Positions 51,095 through 57,448 of a stretch of DNA of 64,000 nt are shown one piece after another. The stretch's first letter is position 1. Each line of letters begins with the position of its first letter. Source of the stretch: DSWT01 sp035420085 (GTDB lineage Bacteria > Chloroflexota > Anaerolineae > B4-G1 > SLSP01); NCBI GenBank assembly GCA_035420085.1, contig DAOLUH010000001.1, positions 62,001-126,000 on the forward strand. The letters run 5' to 3'. The notes under the pieces were generated by a model. The model was not told the DNA's origin and did not search any database. It worked only from the letters and a program-made list of their open reading frames with translations. Position numbers and translations under genes: made by a program.

Positions 51095-51200
51095 GGATTG
51101 GAGATTGCGAGATTGAAGATTGCTGGATTGAAAACTGGTGACTGGAAAATTCTTTCTCCTCACTCTTCACTCTTCACTCCTTACTCCTTACTTCTTACTT
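51095..51200. repeat. Tandem arrays H: GATTGAA-type then ACTCTTC/ACTCCTT heptamers
   Basis: 51095-51145 has GATTG-based units (GGAGATTG, CGAGATTG, AAGATTG, CTGGATTG) and 51150-51200 has heptamers CCTCACT, CTTCACT, CTTCACT, CCTTACT, CCTTACT, TCTTACT. The second part is the reverse complement of array B1 units (GAGTGAA/GGAGTAA). It begins a few bases after the lipoprotein stop and runs into the next coding frame. Confidence 0.8.
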
Positions 51201-51829
51201 CCTGGCTTCTGGCGCTCATCGGCTATTTCGGCGCGTGGGTAGGCCGTCGCGCCGCCGCGTTAGCCTGGAACGCCTACGATCTCTTCGACCTGCTGCGCCT
51301 GTTGCCGGAAATCGAAACTGGCGCGCTCTCGGTCAATTTACAGACCTTGCGTCTGCCGTTGGTGGGATTGGCTGTGTTGCTGCCGATGTTGTTAGCGCAA
51401 GCCGCCCTGGGCTGGCGGATCGTTGGCGCGCTGCTGGGCGCGGGAATGGCGCTGGCGACGCTCCCGCCCTACCCCGAAATCGTGAGCGCGTGGCGCACGC
51501 CGGGCTGGCGCATCCCCTTCTGGTGGGGCGTCGGCGCGATGCTCGCGGCAGGGCTGGCGGTGTGGATTGCGCCGCGTTTGGGCCGCTACCGTCCCTGGCT
51601 GATGTTGGCGTGGGTTGCCGTCACCGGTTTGCCCGCTGCGGCGACGTTGCACCGTCTGCTGCCCGCGCTGCGCGCGCTCCACGCTGCGCCTATCCAGCCG
51701 GGCTGGGGCTTCTGGGTCTGCATGGCCGGGCTGTTCGGCATCGCCGTGCTTTTGTGGATACAGGGCTTTCATCACGATTTAGCAAACAACGTTGAAACGT
51801 TGGAACGTTCAAACGTTTCAACGTTCTAA
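51098..51829 (+). CDS. Membrane protein whose ends are encoded by repeat arrays
   Basis: The open frame runs from TTG 51098 to TAA 51827-51829 (243 residues). Residues from about 35 to 225 look real: six or so hydrophobic segments (LLLTSWLLALIGYFGAWV, LVGLAVLLPMLLAQAAL, IVGALLGAGMALATL, WWGVGAMLAAGLAVWI, LMLAWVAVTGLPAAATL, FWVCMAGLFGIAVLLWI). The first ~33 codons come from array H and the last ~13 (VETLERSNVSTF) from octamer array I. The true start is therefore uncertain; no good ribosome-binding site exists near 51098, and TTG codons at 51113 and 51128 are alternatives. Function unknown. Confidence 0.55.
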   Translation: MEIARLKIAGLKTGDWKILSPHSSLFTPYSLLLTSWLLALIGYFGAWVGRRAAALAWNAYDLFDLLRLLPEIETGALSVNLQTLRLPLVGLAVLLPMLLAQAALGWRIVGALLGAGMALATLPPYPEIVSAWRTPGWRIPFWWGVGAMLAAGLAVWIAPRLGRYRPWLMLAWVAVTGLPAAATLHRLLPALRALHAAPIQPGWGFWVCMAGLFGIAVLLWIQGFHHDLANNVETLERSNVSTF

Positions 51830-51830
51830 C
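51789..51830. repeat. Octamer array I, ACGTTNNA x5
   Basis: Five contiguous octamers: ACGTTGAA, ACGTTGGA, ACGTTCAA, ACGTTTCA, ACGTTCTA. ACGTT is invariant and the next bases vary. The last unit supplies the stop codon of the membrane protein. Same family as array K at 57403-57448. Confidence 0.92.
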
Positions 51831-51857
51831 AGTTTACTTACAACAATGGAGGCTGAT

Positions 51858-52133
51858 ATGCCAACCATACCCGAAGATGAAATCACGATGGCGAAAATCC
51901 AAAGCGTTAAAGCGCGCTATGAGGCCGACTTGCTCCAAAAACCTCACGTCGTGGGCGTGGGCATTGGTCTGCGCACGCAAGAAGGCCAGCCGGTAGGCGA
52001 GCCAGGGTTGATTGTTAACGTGTCGCGTCGCGTGCCCGCCCTGTTCCAGCGTCCCAAAGATCGTATTCCCAAAGTGCTCGACGGCGTGCCGGTGTGGATC
52101 GAAGTCATCGGCGAAGTCAAAGCGCAGGGATAG
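51858..52133 (+). CDS. Stand-alone copy of a protease N-terminal domain
   Basis: 91 residues starting at ATG 51858 (GGAGG at 51848-51852). The pattern HVVGVGIGLRTQEG...GLIVNVSRRVP...KDRIPKVLDGVPVWIEVIGEV aligns, by eye, with residues ~20-90 of the protein encoded 100 bases downstream (VVACGLGYKVSEG...LVISVTRKVP...EDLIPKSVQGMVTDVVETG). No protease domain is attached. It may be an inhibitor, pro-domain or partner of the downstream protease; function unknown. Stop codon TAG lies within the first unit of array J. Confidence 0.7.
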   Translation: MPTIPEDEITMAKIQSVKARYEADLLQKPHVVGVGIGLRTQEGQPVGEPGLIVNVSRRVPALFQRPKDRIPKVLDGVPVWIEVIGEVKAQG

Positions 52134-52213
52134 GGAGTGGGGAGTAGGGAGTAAGAGTTACGCAGAAAGTTTTAGCTGTAGGCTAACTTGTAACCTGTAA
52201 CGTGCAACTTGCA
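52128..52213. repeat. Array J: GGGAGTA heptamers and TGTAACC/TGCAACT units
   Basis: AGGGATA, GGGAGTG, GGGAGTA, GGGAGTA, AGAGTTA (52128-52160) followed after 20 bases by TGTAACC, TGTAACG, TGCAACT, TGCAACT (about 52188-52215). The first run contains the stop codon of the upstream gene and belongs to the GGAGTAA family of arrays B1 and H. Confidence 0.75.
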
Positions 52214-52235
52214 ACTATCCTTGAAAGGAGGTGCT

Positions 52236-53243
52236 ATGAGTAACCAGATCATGGCGCAAGCGCGCCAAGTTTACCAGCAAGCCCTGCCGGACATTTTCCG
52301 GCGCCGAAATGTGGTAGCCTGCGGCTTGGGCTACAAGGTCAGTGAGGGGAAACCCACTGGCGATCTTAGCCTCGTGATTTCGGTAACGCGCAAGGTCCCC
52401 AGCGCCCAACTCGCGCCGGAAGATCTCATCCCCAAATCGGTGCAGGGGATGGTGACCGACGTGGTGGAAACCGGACGCATCCGCGCGCAGATGCCGGTGA
52501 ACCCGACGGGGCGCTTCCGCCCGGCGCAGCCTGGCATCTCCATCGGCCACCACGACATCACCGCCGGCACCTTTGGCCTGCTCGTGCAGCGCAACGGCGC
52601 GCCCTTTATCCTCAGCAACAACCACGTCCTGGCTGATTGCAACGCCGGCCAGGTTGGCGATGCAATCTATCAACCCGGCCCGGCGGATGGTGGAACCGCT
52701 GCCGACCGGATTGCCACGCTTGCTGAGTTTGAGCGACTGGATTTCGGCGACAACCCTTCACAGTGTAGCGTCGCCGATCTCATTGCCAGTTGGCTCAACT
52801 TCCTCGCGCGTGTGACCGGTTCTAGCCATCGCCTGCAGCCGATTCAACAAACAGCCGGCGTCAACACGATGGATGCGGCGCTGGCCCAACCGGACGCGCC
52901 TGATCTGATTATCCCATCAATTTTGGAGATTGGGCTGCCGACCGGGGTGGGGGATGTCGAATTGGGGCAAGAAGTCCAGAAAATGGGACGCACCACGGGA
53001 TGGACGCACGGCTACGTCACGCAGGTGAGCGTGACCGTGAGCGTGGACTACAACGGGCGCACCGCGCGTTTCACCGACCAGGTACTCACGGGCAGCATGA
53101 GCAGCCCCGGCGACTCCGGCTCCGGCATCCTGGATATGCAGCGCCGCGCTGTGGGTTTGCTCTTCGCCGGTTCCACCAGCGTCACCATCTTCACGCCCAT
53201 CCAGCGTATCTTGGATCGCTTCAGCGTGCAACTCGTTATCTAA
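52236..53243 (+). CDS. Trypsin-like serine protease with N-terminal regulatory domain
   Basis: 335 residues. Residues ~1-95 form the domain shared with the preceding 91-residue protein; the chymotrypsin-like domain follows. Catalytic residues are visible as SNNHVLAD (His), MDAALAQ (Asp) and SPGDSGSGIL (Ser). No signal peptide, so the enzyme would be cytoplasmic unless exported by an unusual route; it resembles bacterial homologues of plant NAL1-type peptidases. ATG 52236 has an excellent AAAGGAGGT site. A perfect 14-bp hairpin follows the stop codon. Confidence 0.88.
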   Translation: MSNQIMAQARQVYQQALPDIFRRRNVVACGLGYKVSEGKPTGDLSLVISVTRKVPSAQLAPEDLIPKSVQGMVTDVVETGRIRAQMPVNPTGRFRPAQPGISIGHHDITAGTFGLLVQRNGAPFILSNNHVLADCNAGQVGDAIYQPGPADGGTAADRIATLAEFERLDFGDNPSQCSVADLIASWLNFLARVTGSSHRLQPIQQTAGVNTMDAALAQPDAPDLIIPSILEIGLPTGVGDVELGQEVQKMGRTTGWTHGYVTQVSVTVSVDYNGRTARFTDQVLTGSMSSPGDSGSGILDMQRRAVGLLFAGSTSVTIFTPIQRILDRFSVQLVI

Positions 53244-53245
53244 CG

Positions 53246-53279
53246 CAGATGCGACGCACTTTCGGGTGCGTCGCATCTG
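53246..53279. terminator. Bidirectional terminator hairpin
   Basis: CAGATGCGACGCAC (53246-53259) pairs perfectly with GTGCGTCGCATCTG (53266-53279), 14 bp with a 6-nt loop, between the convergent protease and ZIP transporter genes. Confidence 0.85.
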
Positions 53280-53290
53280 TATTCACCAAC

Positions 53291-54100
53291 CTACCCCAGC
53301 GCCACATCCAGAATCATCATCACCGTGAAACCCAACATCACGCCGAGGGTAGCCAGGTGTGTATTGCCGCCGCCCTGCGCTTCGGGGATGAGATCCTCGG
53401 CGACGACGAAAATCATCGCGCCCGCGGCGAACGCCAGCGCGTAGGGCAAGAGGGGCCGCGCAACCAACACCGCCGCCGCGCCGAGCACGCCCGCGATGGG
53501 TTCCACAAGGCCCGACAATTGTCCATACCAGAAACTCTTGAACGGCGTGTAGCCCTCGCGCCGCAGCGGCATAGAGACGGCCATGCCTTCGGGAAAGTTC
53601 TGGATGCCGATGCCCAGCGCCAACGCGATGGCCCCGGCGATTGTGGCGGAGGGAAATCCCGACGCCGCCGCGCCAAAGGCGACGCCCACCGCCAAACCTT
53701 CCGGGAAGTTGTGCAGCGTGATGGCGAGAACGAGCAATGTGATGCGCCGCCACACCGTCTTGACGCCCTCTGGATGCGCCTCATCGCTGCGGTGCAGATG
53801 CGGCAAGAGCAAATCTACGCCGCGCAGGAACACGCCGCCGAGCGTGAAGCCGACAGCCGCCGGCACCCACGCCGGAAGCCGTCCCCCTGCCGACATCTCG
53901 ATGGCCGGCGCCAGCAGCGACCAATAACTTGCAGCGATCATCACACCGGCCGCAAAACCGAGCATACTGTCCAGCACCTTGCGGCTGACCCCTTTGGCTA
54001 AAAACACCGCCGCTGCTCCCGCCGCCGTCATAAACCACGTGAACAACGTGGCGAATAAAGCCTGAATGGCCGGATTCCAGTGCGCCATAAAAGTTACCAT
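53291..54100 (-). CDS. ZIP-family metal transporter (GufA-like)
   Basis: 269 residues with eight predicted transmembrane helices. The two metal-binding helix motifs of ZIP proteins are clear: LHNFPEGLAVG (helix 4) and IQNFPEGMAV (helix 5). A His-containing loop (LLLPHLHRSDEAHPEG) lies between helices 3 and 4. Imports Zn2+ or other divalent metals. The start ATG 54100 is seven bases after the recA stop and has no ribosome-binding site of its own; coupling to recA is likely. ATG 54088 is an alternative. Confidence 0.93.
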   Translation of the reverse strand: MVTFMAHWNPAIQALFATLFTWFMTAAGAAAVFLAKGVSRKVLDSMLGFAAGVMIAASYWSLLAPAIEMSAGGRLPAWVPAAVGFTLGGVFLRGVDLLLPHLHRSDEAHPEGVKTVWRRITLLVLAITLHNFPEGLAVGVAFGAAASGFPSATIAGAIALALGIGIQNFPEGMAVSMPLRREGYTPFKSFWYGQLSGLVEPIAGVLGAAAVLVARPLLPYALAFAAGAMIFVVAEDLIPEAQGGGNTHLATLGVMLGFTVMMILDVALG

Positions 54101-54107
54101 AGCGACT

Positions 54108-55169
54108 TTAGAACTCTTCCTCTAGTGCAGATCCTTCCTCAATATCCGCACTGGCACCGAATTCCAGCGGGATGTCCTTCATCTCAGCCAGCTTTTTGCG
54201 GATCAGGTCCTCGATGGTGTTGGCGAATTGAGGATTTTCTTTGAGATAAACCTTCGCATTCTCGCGGCCCTGCGCAAAGCGCTCGCCGTCGTAGTAGTAG
54301 AACGAGCCGCGCTTGTCAATGACGTTCAACTCCAGGCCCACATCCATCAAATCGCCTTCGCGGCTGATGCCCTCGCCGAACATAATGTCGAATTCGGCCA
54401 CGCGGAAGGGCGCGGCGACCTTGTTCTTGGTCACGCGCACGCGGGTGCGGTGCCCGGTGATCTCGCCCTGCGCCTTGATCGCCGTCACGCGCCGCACGTC
54501 CAGCCGCACCGAGGCGTAGAACTTGAGCGCGCGCCCGCCGCTGGTCGTCTCCGGCGAGCCGAACATCACGCCGATCTTCTCGCGCAGTTGGTTGGTGAAG
54601 ATCATGATGGTGTTGCTCTGCTTGATCGCGCCGGAGAGCTTGCGCAACGCCTGGCTCATCAAGCGCGCTTGCAGGCCGGGATGCGAGTCGCCCATCTCGC
54701 CCTCGATTTCCGCGCGGGGGACGAGTGCCGCCACCGAGTCAATCACGACGACATCCACCGCGCCGCTGCGCACCAGCGTCTCGGCGATTTCGAGCGCCTG
54801 CTCGCCGGTATCGGGCTGCGAGATGTAGAGGCTTTCAACGTCCACGCCGCAGCGCACGGCGTAACTGGGATCGAGCGCGTGCTCCATATCAATGAACGCC
54901 GCCACGCCGCCGCGCCGTTGCACTTCCGCGACGATGTGCTGGCAGATGGTGGTCTTGCCGGAGCCTTCCGGCCCGTAGATTTCGGTGATCCGCCCGCGCG
55001 GCACACCGCCGACGCCCAACGCCACATCCAACGCCAATGAGCCGGTGGGGATCGTTTCAACGTTCAGGTGCGTCGCGTCGCCCAGGCGCATCAACGCGCC
55101 GTCGCCAAAGCGGCGCTTGATCTGCGCGACCGCCTGATCCAATACTTTCTGTCGTCCGTCGTCAGCCAT
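54108..55169 (-). CDS. recA: Recombinase RecA
   Basis: ATP-dependent strand-exchange protein and LexA coprotease. 353 residues starting at ATG 55169 (GAGGAGGG site); an upstream in-frame codon at 55184 overlaps that site and is rejected. Key motifs: GPEGSGKTT (Walker A), VVVIDSVAALVPRAEIEG (Walker B), the L1/L2 DNA-binding loops around MGDSHPGLQARLMSQALRK and TNQLREKIGVMFGSPETTSGGRALKF, and an acidic C-terminus (DIEEGSALEEEF). It has its own promoter with a possible LexA operator and ends seven bases before the ZIP gene. Confidence 0.98.
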   Translation of the reverse strand: MADDGRQKVLDQAVAQIKRRFGDGALMRLGDATHLNVETIPTGSLALDVALGVGGVPRGRITEIYGPEGSGKTTICQHIVAEVQRRGGVAAFIDMEHALDPSYAVRCGVDVESLYISQPDTGEQALEIAETLVRSGAVDVVVIDSVAALVPRAEIEGEMGDSHPGLQARLMSQALRKLSGAIKQSNTIMIFTNQLREKIGVMFGSPETTSGGRALKFYASVRLDVRRVTAIKAQGEITGHRTRVRVTKNKVAAPFRVAEFDIMFGEGISREGDLMDVGLELNVIDKRGSFYYYDGERFAQGRENAKVYLKENPQFANTIEDLIRKKLAEMKDIPLEFGASADIEEGSALEEEF

Positions 55170-55259
55170 AGTAGCCCTCCTCAAAAAGAATCAAGAGTTA
55201 AGAATCCTGAATTGTAAATGATGCTCACGCATCACGTATCATAGATATTTTGTAGTTTG

Positions 55260-55288
55260 ATTATAGCACAAGTGTTCTATTTTTACAA
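55260..55288 (-). promoter_or_regulatory. recA promoter with a LexA-like operator in the spacer
   Basis: On the minus strand, TTGTAA (55283-55288), 17-bp spacer, TATAAT (55260-55265), with TGC directly before the -10. The spacer holds TAGAACACTTGTGCTA (complement of 55264-55279), 12 of 16 positions palindromic and close to the Gram-positive-type SOS box GAAC-N4-GTTC. SOS control is inferred. Confidence 0.7.
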
Positions 55289-55291
55289 TAG

Positions 55292-56782
55292 CTACTTTGG
55301 CTTTTGGCGTGAGCGAGCAGGTTTTGCAGGGCGCGGTGCGCCGCCGCTCCCACGATAGGCTGGCGCGAGGATGCTGAAGACGGTGCAGCGGCTCACGTCC
55401 AGCAGGCGCGTGTGGAGTTTCGGGTCTAAATCCTCAATACGACGCGCTGTCGTCAGCACGGTAGGCAGTTTGGCGACGTAGCGGTGGTTGAGCAACTGAA
55501 ACAGCTTCTCCTGCGCCCATTGTGTCGCGCTTTCTGTGCCCAGGTCGTCCAGCACCAGGAATGGCGCGCGGCGCACTTCCTCAAAACGCTTGTCATACGT
55601 GACCGGGCTTTGCGGGTTGAAGGCCGCGCGCAGGTGATCGAGCAAATCGGGGACGACGACGAACAGCGCCGGGTATCCCGCGTGCGCGCGAGCATTGGCG
55701 ATGCCGGCTGCGAGATGCGTCTTGCCGCAGCCATACGTGCCGGTGAACGTCAACCAGCCGATGGGATTGGCGGCGAAGGCGCGCGCCTGTTCCAACGCCC
55801 GTTCGAGGTTGTCCGCTTCGGCGGCCTCCAGTTCGTCGCGCCGCAAATCGAACGAATCCAGCGTCATATCGGCGTAGAGAACGAGCGTGTTCAAGTTGGA
55901 TTCGGTGTGATCCACGCCGGCCTGCCGGAAATCCGGCGCGAGGATGGTGGCAATCTGCACCAGTTCGGGATCGCCCAGGCGCGAGCGCAGGCGCGGCTCC
56001 ATATCCTCCAGATCGCGGTTGGTGGTGATGACGGTGGGTAAGTGCGCCATGTAGCGGTAGTTGAGCAACTGGAAGAGCTTTTCCAGCGCCCATTGTGTGG
56101 CGTGTTCGGTGCCCAGGTCGTCGAGGATGAGCAACGGCGCGGTGCGCACCTCCTCGAAGCGCCGGTCGTAGCTGGTGGGGGAGGTGGGGGCGTAGGCCGC
56201 GCGCAGGTAGTCCAACAAATCCGGCACGGTGACGAAGATCGCCGGCAGGCCCTTATCAAGGGCGACGTTGGCGATGGCCGCCGCCAGGTGCGTTTTGCCG
56301 CAGCCATACCCACCCAACAGCAGCAGCCAGCCGTCGGGATGCTGCGCGTAAGCCAGCGCCGTGTCGTAAGCGCGGCGCAAGTTTTCCTGGCGCTCCGGGG
56401 AAAGTCCGTGGCCTTCTGGCCGAAAGGTCTTGAAGGTGAAGCGTTCCAGCGTGGCGAGATTGCTCGTCAGCCTGAGGGACTCGGTACGCTGCGATTGGAT
56501 CTCGCGCGTGCGGCAGGTGCAGGGGAAGAGTTTGCCGAAGCTCGGATGGTCCACCGGCACGTCCAGCCGCACGTATCCCATCCCCTGGCACAATGGGCAA
56601 TCCGGGCGACCGAGCATCGTCCGTCCTGGGGAAACGCTCGCGGCGGTATCCTCGATGGCCGGTTCATTTTCGGCAACGGGGACCGGCTTTACAGCGGTTG
56701 GCTCAGTGCTGGATGAGGTCCTTGTATTTGCCTTCGATGTAGCGTCGCGGATCTGCTTCACGATCTCGTCTATCGGCTTCAT
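55292..56782 (-). CDS. Tandem double-AAA+ helicase loader, DnaI/DnaC-like
   Basis: 496 residues. A disordered leader (1-55), a zinc-ribbon-like CPLCQGMGY...PCTC (Cys 62, 65, 88, 90; as in DnaI), then two complete DnaC/DnaI AAA+ modules. Module 1: Walker A GGYGCGKT (157-164), Walker B LLILDDLG, sensor 1 N255 in TTNRDLED, Arg in RSRLG. Module 2: GTYGCGKT (349-356), LVLDDLGTES, but Ala446 (TTARRIED) where sensor 1 Asn is expected. Ordinary loaders have one module. It should load the adjacent DnaB onto DNA. ATG 56782 is used because codons upstream of it lie in the dnaD frame; the genes overlap by 80 bases. Confidence 0.88.
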   Translation of the reverse strand: MKPIDEIVKQIRDATSKANTRTSSSTEPTAVKPVPVAENEPAIEDTAASVSPGRTMLGRPDCPLCQGMGYVRLDVPVDHPSFGKLFPCTCRTREIQSQRTESLRLTSNLATLERFTFKTFRPEGHGLSPERQENLRRAYDTALAYAQHPDGWLLLLGGYGCGKTHLAAAIANVALDKGLPAIFVTVPDLLDYLRAAYAPTSPTSYDRRFEEVRTAPLLILDDLGTEHATQWALEKLFQLLNYRYMAHLPTVITTNRDLEDMEPRLRSRLGDPELVQIATILAPDFRQAGVDHTESNLNTLVLYADMTLDSFDLRRDELEAAEADNLERALEQARAFAANPIGWLTFTGTYGCGKTHLAAGIANARAHAGYPALFVVVPDLLDHLRAAFNPQSPVTYDKRFEEVRRAPFLVLDDLGTESATQWAQEKLFQLLNHRYVAKLPTVLTTARRIEDLDPKLHTRLLDVSRCTVFSILAPAYRGSGGAPRPAKPARSRQKPK

Positions 56783-57389
56783 CTTTCCCTTCCGTGCGCC
56801 ACCGTTCGAGGATGGCGTGAATGTATTTCCAGTTGCGTTTGTTGCGGCTCGCGGCCTCGTGGAACGCTTCTTCGATCCACTCCGGCGGATAAGTTTTTTC
56901 GGCTTCGAGCAAATCTTCGCTGAGAATGGCCGTGAGCGGGCCGACGTTTTGTTCGTAGAGGGCGAAGATGTTAGGCCGCGCCGTCTTCTCCGCGCGCGCC
57001 GGTTCGACGCCGCGCCGCATCGCGCGCAGCGCTGCCCGTCCGCGCGGGCTGTTGGCGAGATAACGGTGTTCCACCGTGCCATCGGCCAGTCGCCACTCGG
57101 CCATGAGCAGCGTCCCGCGTCCTTCTGCGCGGGCCAGCGCGTCGGCGAGTTGCGCATCCACCGCGTCCCCCAATGCGGCGCGGATGGCCGGATCGGCTTG
57201 CAATTCGGCGAGCGTGATCCACGGCGCAGCGTCGGACTGCATCTGCGCCAGCCGCCGCAGCACGAGCAGCGTCACCTTCAGCTCCGCCAGGTCGTCAATC
57301 TGCGGGACGAGGTCGGTGAAGACCAGGTCCGGCAGCGTCACGACGGTGACTTTGGCCTCCGGGAAGCCAGAAAAACGGGTGAGCGTCAC
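56703..57389 (-). CDS. dnaD: DnaD-domain replication initiation protein
   Basis: 228 residues starting at GTG 57389, with an AAGGAG site at the ideal distance. The N-terminal half is a winged-helix-like domain (LAELKVTLLVLRRLAQMQ...WITLAEL), and the C-terminal DnaD/DnaB2 domain has NIFALYEQNVGPLTAILSEDLLEAEKTYPPEWIEEAFHEAASRNKRNWKYIHAILERW, including the conserved YxxN...W...I..IL.RW pattern. In Firmicutes DnaD helps DnaI load the replicative helicase. Here it stands between dnaB and the loader gene in one operon. The 3' end overlaps the loader gene by 80 bases. Confidence 0.92.
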   Translation of the reverse strand: MTLTRFSGFPEAKVTVVTLPDLVFTDLVPQIDDLAELKVTLLVLRRLAQMQSDAAPWITLAELQADPAIRAALGDAVDAQLADALARAEGRGTLLMAEWRLADGTVEHRYLANSPRGRAALRAMRRGVEPARAEKTARPNIFALYEQNVGPLTAILSEDLLEAEKTYPPEWIEEAFHEAASRNKRNWKYIHAILERWRTEGKDEADRRDREADPRRYIEGKYKDLIQH

Positions 57390-57402
57390 AATTCTCCTTA
57401 AA

Positions 57403-57448
57403 ACGTTTGAACGTTCAAACGTTCGAACGTTGAAACGTTAGAACGTTA
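57403..57448. repeat. Octamer array K, ACGTTNNA x6, between dnaB and dnaD
   Basis: Octamers ACGTTTGA, ACGTTCAA, ACGTTCGA, ACGTTGAA, ACGTTAGA, ACGTTA. The dnaB stop codon (complement of 57446-57448) is part of the array, and the dnaD ribosome-binding site follows within a few bases. Nearly the same octamers make array I at 51.8 kb. Confidence 0.92.

Noticed and set aside
55185..55260. Another heptamer array before recA (AGAATCA, AGAGTTA, AGAATCC)
   Set aside because: Only three poor units; too short and degenerate to separate from chance, although it may be a decayed array.
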